A stretch of 8,323 nucleotides of DNA from Litoreibacter sp. (GTDB lineage Bacteria; Pseudomonadota; Alphaproteobacteria; Rhodobacterales; Rhodobacteraceae). Below, in pieces: positions 1-7,692 of the stretch. Made by a program: the position numbers and the translations under genes. Each line of letters begins with the position of its first letter. Position 1 is the stretch's first letter. The notes under the pieces are model-generated. The model saw only the letters and a list, made by a program, of their open reading frames with translations. It ran no database searches and had not been told where the DNA came from. The stretch lies in NCBI GenBank assembly GCA_013042765.1, contig JABDPP010000112.1:1-8323 (forward strand), given 5' to 3'.

Positions 1-1667
1 GCATAGGCCACCATCTCGGAAGAATAGGCATCCGAATAGATGATTTTCGGGATTACGTAATTTCCGTCACTGTCGTGATCGGTGAGCATGTCGATCACAC
101 CGCGGGTGTTCATCGACGAGTTCCACGACATGTTCGCCATATACATGAACAGCGTGTCGATCTTGTAGGGATCGCCGGCATGGGCGTTGCTGATGACCAT
201 ATGCATCAGCCCGTGGGCCGACATCGGGTTTTCCCATGTAAAGGCCTTGTCGATCCGGGCCGGATCGCCATTGGCATCAAGCGCGAGGTCATCCGGGCCG
301 TGGACAAAGCCCAGATGCGGCCCGTCCAGCGGCTCGCCGGGTCTCACGCCGCAATGCGGCTTGGGATGCGCCTCGGGCGGTTTGGGGTAGGGCGGTTTGA
401 ACCGGAAACCGCCGGGCACTTCGACGGAGCCCAGAAGGATTTGCAGCATGTGCAATGCGCGGCAGGTCTGGAACCCGTTGGAATGGGCCGAGACTCCGCG
501 CATCGAATGGAAGGAGACCGGACGCCCGACCATCTTTTCATGCGTATGACCGCGGAAATCGGTCCATTCCTGATCGATCTCGATAGCTTGATTGAAAGCA
601 ACATCCGCAAGCTCGGCGGCAATGCGTTTGATCCGCTCCGCGGTGATGCCGGTGCGTTCGGCCACGGCCTCAGGCGCATATTGCGGATCGAGGTATTTCT
701 CGATCATGTGGTGGAACACGGAGCGGTGGGAATTGCCCTTGTCGCGTAGCGAGCCGCGAAGGTCGGGCTGTACGCCATGCGCATCAAACGCGGCCGGTTT
801 GCCCGTCTCGCGGTCGATTACCATCAGCTTGTTGTTCTCGTCGCGCAACAGCAGGCCATAATCCTCGGAATTCGGATCGCCGTTCACCAGAACGGGGGCG
901 TTGGTCAGGTTGGCGAGATAGTCGAGGTCAATCTTGCCGGCCTTCATCAACTCATACACCAGCGCGAGGATGAACAGACCATCGGTCCCGGGAGTGATGC
1001 CGACCCATTCATCCGCAATCGCGTTGTAGCCGGAGCGGACCGGGTTCACGCCAATCACCTTGGCGCCACGCGCCTTCAGCTTGCCCAGCCCCATCTTGAT
1101 CGGGTTGCTGTCATGGTCCTCGGCCACACCGAAAATCATGAACATCTTTGTGCGGTCCCAGTCGGGCTGTCCGAACTCCCAGAACGCGCCGCCCATCGTG
1201 TAGATGCCCGCAGCCGCCATATTGACCGAACAAAACCCGCCATGGGCCGCGTAATTGGGTGTGCCGAAGGCTTGCGCCCAGAATGAGGTAAAGCTCTGCG
1301 ACTGGTCACGTCCGGTGAAGAACGCCAGCTTTTGCGGGGCTGTCTCACGAACCGGGGCCAGCCATTCGGTGGCCTGGCTCAGCGCTTCTTCCCAGCTGAT
1401 TTCCTCGAACTCGCCGGAGCCACGGGGCCCGACCCGCCTGAGCGGCGCGCGCAGCCGCGAGGGCGCGTTTACCTGCATGATCCCGGCGGATCCCTTGGCA
1501 CAGAGAACGCCCCTGTTCACCGGATGATCGCGGTTACCCTCGATATAGGCGACCTTCCCGTCTTTCATATGCACGTTGATGCCGCAGCGGCAGGCGCACA
1601 TGTAGCAGGTCGTCTTGCGGATCTCGTCGCTGACCTTCGGGGAGAGGTCGAGTTTTGGCTGGTTCAT
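1..1667 (-). CDS. soeA: Sulfite dehydrogenase, molybdopterin catalytic subunit SoeA (N-terminal 555 residues, cut by window edge)
   Basis: This is a DMSO-reductase-superfamily molybdoenzyme, best read as the catalytic subunit of the SoeABC sulfite dehydrogenase, which oxidises sulfite to sulfate. The start begins TCYMCACRCG, giving Cys21-x2-Cys24-x3-Cys28, and Cys56 follows in GVLCAKGSAG; together they form the N-terminal [4Fe-4S] site, with Lys58 as the usual electron-relay lysine. Cys146 in HGGFCSVNMA is the probable Mo ligand. No twin-arginine or Sec signal precedes the cluster, so a cytoplasmic enzyme is expected, as known for SoeA. The ATG overlaps the pta stop (ATGA), and a strong GGAGG at 1681-1677 lies 9 nt upstream. 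The reading frame is open to the left edge; roughly 900-1000 residues are expected from memory of the family, so about 40% is missing. SoeB and SoeC should lie beyond the edge. Other members (polysulfide or thiosulfate reductase-like) are possible, but the link to xsc-pta favours sulfite. Confidence 0.85.
   Translation of the reverse strand, partial: MNQPKLDLSPKVSDEIRKTTCYMCACRCGINVHMKDGKVAYIEGNRDHPVNRGVLCAKGSAGIMQVNAPSRLRAPLRRVGPRGSGEFEEISWEEALSQATEWLAPVRETAPQKLAFFTGRDQSQSFTSFWAQAFGTPNYAAHGGFCSVNMAAAGIYTMGGAFWEFGQPDWDRTKMFMIFGVAEDHDSNPIKMGLGKLKARGAKVIGVNPVRSGYNAIADEWVGITPGTDGLFILALVYELMKAGKIDLDYLANLTNAPVLVNGDPNSEDYGLLLRDENNKLMVIDRETGKPAAFDAHGVQPDLRGSLRDKGNSHRSVFHHMIEKYLDPQYAPEAVAERTGITAERIKRIAAELADVAFNQAIEIDQEWTDFRGHTHEKMVGRPVSFHSMRGVSAHSNGFQTCRALHMLQILLGSVEVPGGFRFKPPYPKPPEAHPKPHCGVRPGEPLDGPHLGFVHGPDDLALDANGDPARIDKAFTWENPMSAHGLMHMVISNAHAGDPYKIDTLFMYMANMSWNSSMNTRGVIDMLTDHDSDGNYVIPKIIYSDAYSSEMVAY
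1664..1667 (-). other. pta-soeA stop/start overlap (ATGA)
   Basis: The soeA start ATG (1667-1665) and the pta stop TGA (1666-1664) share bases. The soeA ribosome site GGAGG (1681-1677) lies inside the last codons of pta. This is the classic arrangement for translational coupling and places soeA in the same transcript as pta. Confidence 0.85.
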
Positions 1668-2614
1668 TCGGCGTTTCCTCCGGATGCGCTCACTATGGCC
1701 GCTAATGCGACTGAGGCAAGCCGCGCCGCAGCAGGGTCGGCGCGTGACGTCAACAGGATCGGTACTTTCGCCCCGAGCACGATGCCCCCGGCGCAGCCGC
1801 CGGACAGGTAAACGAAGGATTTAAACAGTGCGTTGCCCGACACGATGTCGGGAACGATGATCGCGTCGGTCTGACCGGCAACCGGGTCATGACCCATGGA
1901 TTTGGTCGCGACACTTTCGGGCGACATGATCAGGTCCATCGCCAACGGTCCCGAGAAGCTTGCCCCTTCGATATTCGCGGCCGCCCATTTGGCCAGCTCC
2001 TCCGCCTCGAGGGAGGAGGGAACCGATGCAATCGCGGCCTCGGTTGCCGAAAGGAACGCGACCTTCGGATGCGGGTTGCCGAGGGCATGAAGGAGCTTGA
2101 CCACTTCGCGGGTCGCGTCCTGACGCGTCTCGATCGGGGGGCTGACATTGACCGCCGCATCAGAGATCAGCATCGGTTTGCCGCCAGAAGGGTGCGAAAT
2201 ATGGAAAATATGAACGAGGCGCTTTCCGGTCCGCAGGCCCGCGTCCCGCGACAGCGCAGCCTTCATGAACATGTCGGTGTGCAACTGGCCCTTCATCAGC
2301 ACATCTGCGCGGCCTTCGCCACAGGCCAGCGCGGCAGCGAACCCGGCATCCGCCTCACCAACGGCTTCGATCAGGTCGTAGTCAGAGATATCCCAGTCGA
2401 GCGCCGCGGCCTCTGCTTCGATCAGGTCCCGTTCTCCGGTGAAAACCGGTACCATCAGCCCTGCCTTTGTTGCCTCCATCGCGGCCAACATCGGCAGCGG
2501 CGCGCCGGCGCGAGCGATGGCCGTTCGCGGGACGCCGGAAGAGCGTGCCAGATCGGTGAGGGAGGCGGGGCAGACCGCTTCGACGGGAGACAGGAAGGGA
2601 GAGCGGTCGGTCAT
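1664..2614 (-). CDS. pta: Phosphate acetyltransferase, short single-domain type
   Basis: Converts acetyl phosphate and CoA to acetyl-CoA and phosphate in the cytoplasm, taking the acetyl phosphate made by Xsc into central metabolism. The 316-residue protein has only the PTA/PTB catalytic domain, without the N-terminal extension of the long enterobacterial Pta. Family signatures include KGQLHTDMFMKAAL (108-121), the stretch around 228-243 (LIMSPESVATKSMGHD), VPDIVSGNALFKSF (254-267) and GAKVPILLTSRAD (281-293). The start at 2614 is chosen because AAGGA lies 11 nt upstream. An in-frame ATG at 2647 would sit directly behind a stable hairpin without a Shine-Dalgarno site, and one at 2734 would overlap xsc. 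The 82-nt gap to xsc holds that hairpin. The stop TGA overlaps the soeA start by 4 bases, so coupled translation is likely. A phosphate butyryltransferase is the other member of the fold, but the xsc neighbourhood argues for acetyl. Confidence 0.92.
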   Translation of the reverse strand: MTDRSPFLSPVEAVCPASLTDLARSSGVPRTAIARAGAPLPMLAAMEATKAGLMVPVFTGERDLIEAEAAALDWDISDYDLIEAVGEADAGFAAALACGEGRADVLMKGQLHTDMFMKAALSRDAGLRTGKRLVHIFHISHPSGGKPMLISDAAVNVSPPIETRQDATREVVKLLHALGNPHPKVAFLSATEAAIASVPSSLEAEELAKWAAANIEGASFSGPLAMDLIMSPESVATKSMGHDPVAGQTDAIIVPDIVSGNALFKSFVYLSGGCAGGIVLGAKVPILLTSRADPAAARLASVALAAIVSASGGNAE

Positions 2615-2653
2615 GCGCGATCTGATCCTTTCTGTCCTGTCAGTCATGCGAAA

Positions 2654-2676
2654 CCCGCCCGGACAGACCGGACGGG
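2654..2676 (-). other. GC-rich RNA hairpin in the xsc-pta gap
   Basis: On the minus strand the arms CCCGTCCGG (2676-2668) and CCGGGCGGG (2662-2654) form a 9-bp stem, one pair being G-T, with a 5-nt loop TCTGT. Only TTT follows before CGCATG, so it is a weak terminator at best. It more likely protects the 3' end of xsc mRNA or lowers pta-soeA expression relative to xsc. It sits right before the in-frame ATG at 2647, which argues against that codon as the pta start. Confidence 0.6.
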
Positions 2677-2696
2677 TAATTCTTTCGGAAACCGCG

Positions 2697-4466
2697 TTAC
2701 TCGGCTGCCATATCCGCGTCGGAGACACCTGCAACCGGAACCGGCTTTTTCATGGCGTCGCGGCGGAAGGGCTCGCCCAACTCCTGGTTCAACACGACTT
2801 CGATGAAGGTCGTCACGTTGTTCTTCATCTGGTCCTTGACCGCCGTATCGAGGGCATCCGTCAGATCTTCCATTGTGTTAACCTGAACACCTTTCAGGCC
2901 GCAGGCATCCGCGATTTTAGCGTAGGAGACGGTCGTAGCCAGTTCGGTGCCGACGAAGTTGTCGTCGAACCACAGCGTCGTGTTCCGCTTCTCCGCGCCC
3001 CACTGGTAGTTGCGGAAGATGATCATGGTCATGGCAGGCCAGTCGTCACGACCGACAGACACCATTTCGTTCATCGAGATGCCGAAGGCACCGTCACCGG
3101 CGAAGCCTACCACGGGCACGTCCGGGCAACCGATCTTGGCGCCTATGATCGCCGGAAAGCCGTAGCCGCAAGGCCCGAACAGGCCCGGTGCGAGGTACTT
3201 CCGGCCTTCCTCGAAGGAGGGGTAGGCGTTACCGATTGCGCAGTTGTTGCCGATATCGGAGGAGATGATCGCGTTTTTTGGCAGAGCCGACTGGATCGCA
3301 CGCCATGCCTGACGGGGCGACATGTGGTCGGGCTGGCGGGTGCGGGCGCGCTCGTTCCAGGTGGTGCCCGGATCGTCCTCTTCATGGTCGAGGGAGGTCA
3401 GTTCCTGCGCCCAGGCCGACTTCGTTTGCGCGATCAGCGCTTTTCGGTCGGCGCGACCGTTATCACCAGCGCCATCGGCCAACTGTCCAAGGATACCTTC
3501 AGCAACTTTCTTGGCGTCGCCCACGATGCCGACGGTTACCTTCTTGGTCAGACCGATGCGATCGGGGTTCAGGTCAACCTGGATGATCTTGGCATCGGTT
3601 GGCCAGTAATCGATGCCGTAGCCCGGCAGGGTCGAGAACGGATTGAGGCGCGTGCCGAGTGCCAGAACAACATCGGCTTTCGAAATCAGCTCCATGCCCG
3701 CTTTCGAGCCGTTATAACCCAGAGGCCCAGCGAACAGAGGATGCGAGCCCGGGAAGGCGTCATTGTGCTGGTAGCCGACACAAACCGGTGCATCCAGTGT
3801 CTCGGCCAGTTTCATCGACGCGTCGATACCGCCGGCGAGGACAACGCCCGCACCGTTCAGGATGACCGGGAATTTGGCGGAAGACAGCAGATCGGCGGCT
3901 TTCTGAACAGCCTCTTCGCCGCCGGAAGGACGCTCGAAATCGACCACGACCGGAAGTTCGATATCAACCACCTGAGTCCAGAAATCACGGGGCACGTTGA
4001 TCTGGGCTGGGGCCGAGGCGCGGTAGGCCTTCATAATCACGCGGTTCAGAACCTCTGCGATCCGCGACGGGTCGCGGACCTCTTCCTGATAGGCGACGCA
4101 ATCGGTAAACAGGTTCATCTGCTCCATTTCCTGGAAGCCACCCTGACCGATCGTCTTGTTGGCCGCCTGCGGAGTGACCAGCAGCAGCGGCGTGTGGTTC
4201 CAGTAGGCCGTCTTCACCGAAGTCACGAAGTTCGTGATGCCAGGGCCGTTCTGCGCGATCATCATCGACATCTCGCCGGTGGACCGGGTGTAACCGTCTG
4301 ACATCATGCCAGCGGTCATTTCGTGGGCGCAGTCCCAGAACTTGATGCCTGCGATCGGAAACAGATCGGAGATCGGCATCATTGCCGATCCGATAATTCC
4401 AAACGCATGGCGAATGCCGTGCATCTGCAGAGTTTTTACAAAGGCTTCTTCGGTGGTCATCTTCAT
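2697..4466 (-). CDS. xsc: Sulfoacetaldehyde acetyltransferase
   Basis: Key desulfonating enzyme: sulfoacetaldehyde + phosphate gives acetyl phosphate + sulfite, ThDP- and Mg-dependent, in the cytoplasm. The 589 residues match the usual family length. The N-terminal PYR domain carries the catalytic glutamate Glu49 in AHEMTAGMMSDGYTR. A central ThDP-enzyme domain spans about 185-330. The C-terminal PP domain has the cofactor motif GDG (457-459) ending at Asn486, so Asp458 and Asn486 should hold the metal. The start at 4466 has GGGAG (4480-4476) 9 nt upstream; the ATG two codons later would be too far from it. The gene lies 140 bp after tauR and is followed by pta. Its leader carries its own pair of putative TauR boxes (4554-4585), which suggests expression independent of tpa. 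Acetolactate synthase is the nearest well-known relative, but the N-terminal sequence and the tpa/pta context are typical of Xsc. Confidence 0.96.
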   Translation of the reverse strand: MKMTTEEAFVKTLQMHGIRHAFGIIGSAMMPISDLFPIAGIKFWDCAHEMTAGMMSDGYTRSTGEMSMMIAQNGPGITNFVTSVKTAYWNHTPLLLVTPQAANKTIGQGGFQEMEQMNLFTDCVAYQEEVRDPSRIAEVLNRVIMKAYRASAPAQINVPRDFWTQVVDIELPVVVDFERPSGGEEAVQKAADLLSSAKFPVILNGAGVVLAGGIDASMKLAETLDAPVCVGYQHNDAFPGSHPLFAGPLGYNGSKAGMELISKADVVLALGTRLNPFSTLPGYGIDYWPTDAKIIQVDLNPDRIGLTKKVTVGIVGDAKKVAEGILGQLADGAGDNGRADRKALIAQTKSAWAQELTSLDHEEDDPGTTWNERARTRQPDHMSPRQAWRAIQSALPKNAIISSDIGNNCAIGNAYPSFEEGRKYLAPGLFGPCGYGFPAIIGAKIGCPDVPVVGFAGDGAFGISMNEMVSVGRDDWPAMTMIIFRNYQWGAEKRNTTLWFDDNFVGTELATTVSYAKIADACGLKGVQVNTMEDLTDALDTAVKDQMKNNVTTFIEVVLNQELGEPFRRDAMKKPVPVAGVSDADMAAE

Positions 4467-4553
4467 GGGTTCGCTCTCCCTAAACGAAAAAATGCAGCGA
4501 ATCCGGGATGCCGCTGCCGTCCCTTCTTAAATAGGCATGTGTGGCCGAAACCT

Positions 4554-4585
4554 ATAGGTCCAAAAGACTCTCTCTCTAGAGCCAG
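4554..4585 (-). promoter_or_regulatory. Putative TauR operator: two direct repeats upstream of xsc
   Basis: On the minus strand CTGGCTCTAG (4585-4576) and TTGGACCTAT (4563-4554) stand in direct orientation with starts 22 bp apart. The gene-proximal copy differs by one base from the proximal copy at tpa (TTGGCCCTAT), and in both pairs the distal copy begins CTGG. The region lies between the tauR stop and xsc and ends about 90 bp before the xsc ATG. A possible but poor -10 is TATTTA (4533-4528), which would put the proximal box at the -35. The pairing with the tpa operator is the evidence; binding is inferred. Confidence 0.6.
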
Positions 4586-4606
4586 TTGTTGCGAGGTGGC
4601 CGGGCG

Positions 4607-6070
4607 CTAAGGACGCATCTCGTCTATGGTCTGGGCAATAAGCGCGACGCCCGGCGTGATCTGCGGCGTGGTGATCGACGAATAGGCCAGCCGGTAATGC
4701 CGCTTCTTTCGATCGTCGCGTTCGCAAAAGGCCGGGCCTGGTTCGATCAGGACACTTCTGTCGCGAAGGGTCTGGGCCAGCACTTCCGTATCGACCCCTT
4801 CCGGCGCCCGCATCCAGTAGGAAGATCCGCCGAACGCGCCCGATCCGGCGACCTCGAGTCCGTGATCCGCGAGCGCCTTGTCCATGATGCGTCGTCGGTC
4901 GTGAAATGCATTCCGCAGCCGGCGCACAAGCGCATCGTAATGCCCCAGAGACAGGAAATACGCCGCCGTGCGCTGCATGTGCCCGGGCGGGTGGCGCAAC
5001 ACCGATGAGCGCAGGGCGCGCGCCTCACGGATGAACGGCGCCGGCCCCACGAGATAGCCCAGCCGAAGGCCCGGAAAGAGCGATTTCGAGAAGGACCCGA
5101 CATAGATCACGCGGCCCTCTTCATCGAGTGATTTCAGGGCGGGCGAGGGCGGGTTGAGAAAACTCATCTCAAACTCGTAATCGTCTTCAACGATAAGGAA
5201 ATCGTCCTCTGCTGCGCGCTTCAGAAGCGCCTTGCGCCGCTCCAGCGGCATCGTGGCCGTGGTGGGGCATTGGTGGCTCGGGGTCGTGAATACCACGTCG
5301 CTTTGCGCCGGGATCAAATCGGGGTCCAGCCCGTCACCGTCGACCGGCACAGCCACGCGGTGGCATCGCGACTGCCGCAGAACATGGCGCAGTCCCGGGT
5401 AGCAGGGATCCTCATGCGACGCGGTACGCCGCTGTGTCAGCAAGACCTGCGCGGTCAGCCAAAGAGCGTTCTGCGCGCCCATGGTGATCAGGATCTCGTC
5501 TGAATTGGCGAGGATGCCACGACGCGGCAACGTGTGACGCGCGATGAATTCGAGCAACTGGGGGTCGTCACGATCCACGCGATCGGCGGTCAGGCTGTCG
5601 AAATCAAGCTGCCCCAGCGCCCGAACCGCGCAAAGCCGCCAGTTCTGCCGGTCAAAAAGGGACGGGTCGACCTGGCCGTAGAGAAACGGGTATTTGTAGC
5701 GCCGCCAGTCGATCGGTTTCTCGACCTGCAGGCCACCCGAAAACCGCGTGCCGATGGCCCGCGACCAGTCCACCGTATCGCGCGAACTGCGCGAGGCGAG
5801 CTGCGGTGGCTCCGGCGCATTTTCGGAAACGTAATAGCCGGACCGCCCGGCCGAAGACAGGTAATCATCCGCCATCAACTCGTTATAAGCCAGCGTCACC
5901 GTGATGCGGCTGACGCCCAGATGCTGTGCGAGTTTGCGCGAGGAGGGCAGCTTCTCCCCGGCCCGGAACCGTCCTGACAGAATACCGCCCGCAACCATCT
6001 GCTGGATCTGCTGTTGCAGTGTTCCCTCGAAGGTCGGGTCGAGAAAAAAGGTTTCGACGGCGATGGACAT
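4607..6070 (-). CDS. tauR: MocR/GntR-type transcriptional activator of taurine genes TauR
   Basis: The protein has 487 residues with the MocR two-part layout. A GntR winged helix at about 18-81 carries the recognition region SSRKLAQHLGVSRITVTLAY. A linker leads to an aminotransferase class I-like domain from about 125 to the end. The PLP-binding lysine appears as Lys329 in VGSFSKSLFPGLRLGY, and an acidic EDDYEFE motif (295-301) supplies the aspartate that normally faces the PLP ring. The domain therefore looks competent to bind PLP as an effector sensor rather than act as a metabolic enzyme. Its position between tpa and xsc matches the order I recall for R. capsulatus, where TauR activates taurine genes. 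AAGG (6081-6078) is 7 nt before the ATG. A GC-rich hairpin separates it from tpa, so tauR may depend partly on its own weak promoter. Many MocR proteins exist; naming this one TauR rests mainly on context. Confidence 0.92.
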   Translation of the reverse strand: MSIAVETFFLDPTFEGTLQQQIQQMVAGGILSGRFRAGEKLPSSRKLAQHLGVSRITVTLAYNELMADDYLSSAGRSGYYVSENAPEPPQLASRSSRDTVDWSRAIGTRFSGGLQVEKPIDWRRYKYPFLYGQVDPSLFDRQNWRLCAVRALGQLDFDSLTADRVDRDDPQLLEFIARHTLPRRGILANSDEILITMGAQNALWLTAQVLLTQRRTASHEDPCYPGLRHVLRQSRCHRVAVPVDGDGLDPDLIPAQSDVVFTTPSHQCPTTATMPLERRKALLKRAAEDDFLIVEDDYEFEMSFLNPPSPALKSLDEEGRVIYVGSFSKSLFPGLRLGYLVGPAPFIREARALRSSVLRHPPGHMQRTAAYFLSLGHYDALVRRLRNAFHDRRRIMDKALADHGLEVAGSGAFGGSSYWMRAPEGVDTEVLAQTLRDRSVLIEPGPAFCERDDRKKRHYRLAYSSITTPQITPGVALIAQTIDEMRP

Positions 6071-6078
6071 GGATTGGC

Positions 6079-6107
6079 CTTATACCGGGGTGCCCTCTGG
6101 ATATAAA
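6079..6107 (-). promoter_or_regulatory. Weak candidate tauR promoter
   Basis: On the minus strand TTTATA (6107-6102) and TATAAG (6084-6079) are separated by 17 bp. The -35 lies in the T-rich tail of the terminator behind tpa. Transcription would begin around 6072, almost at the tauR ATG, giving a nearly leaderless message in which the AAGG ribosome site is not transcribed. Readthrough from tpa is the simpler alternative. Confidence 0.25.
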
Positions 6108-6111
6108 GTAA

Positions 6112-6140
6112 AGCGCCGCGCCTGAGAAGGGCGCGGCGTT
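6112..6140 (-). terminator. Probable Rho-independent terminator after tpa
   Basis: Arms 6130-6138 (ggcgcggcg) and 6114-6122 (cgccgcgcc) pair perfectly over 9 GC-rich base pairs around a 7-nt loop, and one G-T and one A-T pair can extend the stem. Read on the minus strand the 3' arm is followed by CTTTACTTTATAT, a moderately T-rich tail. It begins about 40 nt after the tpa stop. The plus-strand side is also T-containing (TTGTAATTT), but no plus-strand gene ends here. It may only attenuate, letting some transcription continue into tauR. Confidence 0.7.
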
Positions 6141-6179
6141 GTAATTTCCTTACTTGCGAAGGCGCATAGCCCGGCGGGA

Positions 6180-7565
6180 TCAGCCTATTACGCGGGTCAG
6201 GGCCTCGTCGACGCTGTTGGTGATCTCGTCGATATCGTCCGCGGTTGCGATGAGGGCTGGCGAGAAGCACAAGGTGTTGTTGAACCCAGGCAGAGAGCGG
6301 TTCGTGGCCCCGATGATCGTGCCCTGCTGCATGCAATCCGCTACCACGGCCTGCACGAGCTTTTCGGACAGAGGCTCCTTGGTGGCGCGGTCGGCCACAA
6401 GCTCGGCGCCGCAGAACAGACCCTTGCCCCGAACCTGACCGATCACTTCATGTTTCTCGGACAACGCGTTGAGGTTCTCGATCATGCGCTCGCCCATGGC
6501 GATCGTGTTGTCGAGAAGCTCCTCGTCTTCGATGATGCGCATGTTTTCCAGCGCTGCGGCCGGTCCGGCGGTGCATCCGCCGAAGGTGGAGATGTCGCGG
6601 AAATAGCTCATCGGATCCTCGGCGTTTTCCTTGAACATTTGGAAAACCTCTTCGGTCGTCACGCAGCACGAAATCGCGGCATAGCCGGAGGCCACACCCT
6701 TGGCCATCGTCACCATGTCCGGCTTGATGCCGTAGTTCTGGTAGCCAAACCAAGTTCCGGTCCGGCCCAGACCGCACACGACCTCGTCGATATGGAGCAG
6801 GATCTCGTATTTCTTGCAGATCTCCTGAACGTGCTCCCAGTAGCCTTCGGGCGGCGTGATGACACCCCCACCCGCGGTGACGGGCTCGAGGCACAGCGCA
6901 CCCACGGTGTCGGGACCTTCGCGCAGGATCACCTCTTCAATCGCATCAGCGGCACGCTTGCCATAGGCTTCGCCCGTCAGATCCCATTGCGCGCGATACT
7001 CAAGGCAGTGCGGGACGGAAACGAAACCGGGGGTGAAGGGGCCGTATTGCGCATTGCGCTCCGGCTGGCCGCCCGCCGACAGGGTCGCGATGGTCGTGCC
7101 GTGATAGTCGCGCTCGCGGTAGAGGACCTTATTCTTCTTGCCACCATATTTGTTGTGGCTGATCTGGCGTACCATCTTGAACGCCTTCTCATTCGCCTCG
7201 GACCCGGAATTGGCGTAATAGACGCGGCTCATTCCCGGCATTTTCGAGATCAGTCGCTCGGAGAACATCGCACCGGGGATTGATCCCGCGGAACCGGCGA
7301 AATAGTTCATTTTGACAAGCTGGTCGCGCACCGCATCGGCGATGCTTTCCCGGCCGTAGCCAACATTTACGGTCCAGACACCCCCAGAGACGCCGTCGAT
7401 ATGCTCTTTGCCCTTTTGGTCCCAGACCCGCATCCCCTTGCCTTCGACGATGATGCGCGGATCAACAGTCTCGAAAGGTTTGTGCTGGATCATGTGATGC
7501 CAGACATGGGCGCGGTCGGCTTCGACGATGCCGCTGATATCATTGCTTTGCAGTGTGCCGTCCAT
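6180..7565 (-). CDS. tpa: Taurine-pyruvate aminotransferase
   Basis: First enzyme of the pathway: taurine + pyruvate gives sulfoacetaldehyde + L-alanine, PLP-dependent, in the cytoplasm. The 461-residue protein is a complete class III (omega) aminotransferase. Visible motifs are the phosphate-binding NSGSEANEKAFK (119-130), the IDEVVCGLGRTG region (259-270) whose Asp260 contacts the PLP ring, Lys289 in MVTMAKGVASGY as the Schiff-base lysine, and STFGGCTAGP (326-335). An upstream in-frame ATG at 7577 exists. I chose 7565 because GGAGG at 7575-7571 lies 5 nt ahead of it, whereas nothing like a ribosome site precedes 7577. The gene is divergent from tauA and precedes tauR. Alanine dehydrogenase, needed to recycle the alanine to pyruvate, is not in the window. 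Other omega-transaminases look similar; the neighbours settle the substrate. Confidence 0.94.
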   Translation of the reverse strand: MDGTLQSNDISGIVEADRAHVWHHMIQHKPFETVDPRIIVEGKGMRVWDQKGKEHIDGVSGGVWTVNVGYGRESIADAVRDQLVKMNYFAGSAGSIPGAMFSERLISKMPGMSRVYYANSGSEANEKAFKMVRQISHNKYGGKKNKVLYRERDYHGTTIATLSAGGQPERNAQYGPFTPGFVSVPHCLEYRAQWDLTGEAYGKRAADAIEEVILREGPDTVGALCLEPVTAGGGVITPPEGYWEHVQEICKKYEILLHIDEVVCGLGRTGTWFGYQNYGIKPDMVTMAKGVASGYAAISCCVTTEEVFQMFKENAEDPMSYFRDISTFGGCTAGPAAALENMRIIEDEELLDNTIAMGERMIENLNALSEKHEVIGQVRGKGLFCGAELVADRATKEPLSEKLVQAVVADCMQQGTIIGATNRSLPGFNNTLCFSPALIATADDIDEITNSVDEALTRVIG

Positions 7566-7570
7566 GAGTG

Positions 7571-7575
7571 CCTCC
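7571..7575 (-). promoter_or_regulatory. Ribosome binding site that fixes the tpa start
   Basis: GGAGG on the minus strand, 5 nt before the ATG at 7565. It overlaps the alternative upstream ATG (7577), so that codon cannot use it. This favours a 461-residue Tpa over a 465-residue one. Confidence 0.75.
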
Positions 7576-7663
7576 ATGCGGTTGTGGCTTACAGGTATGG
7601 GGTGCGGGCCAAGCGCTAGGCCGATTCTCGGTCAGCGCGAAGTTAGCGTGGCACGAGGAGCAC

Positions 7664-7692
7664 CATATAGCGAGGATGAAAAATAGGGCCAA
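7664..7692 (-). promoter_or_regulatory. Candidate tpa promoter (-35 TTGGCC, 17-bp spacer, -10 TATATG)
   Basis: On the minus strand TTGGCC (7692-7687) and TATATG (7669-7664) are 17 bp apart, each matching the sigma-70 consensus at four of six positions. A weak promoter with an activator box over the -35 fits taurine-induced expression. Transcription would begin near 7657 and give a leader of about 90 nt before the tpa ATG at 7565. Confidence 0.5.

Noticed and set aside
1889..2806. 305-codon plus-strand frame opposite pta
   Set aside because: Same antisense effect; it has no family motif and no ribosome site that I can see.
2439..4301. 620-codon open frame on the plus strand opposite xsc and part of pta
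   Set aside because: It is the antisense of clear, conserved genes; GC-rich third positions commonly keep such frames open. The translation shows no recognisable domain and is rich in Arg and His as expected for an antisense frame.
6450..7283. 277-codon plus-strand frame opposite tpa
   Set aside because: Antisense shadow of tpa with no independent coding evidence.
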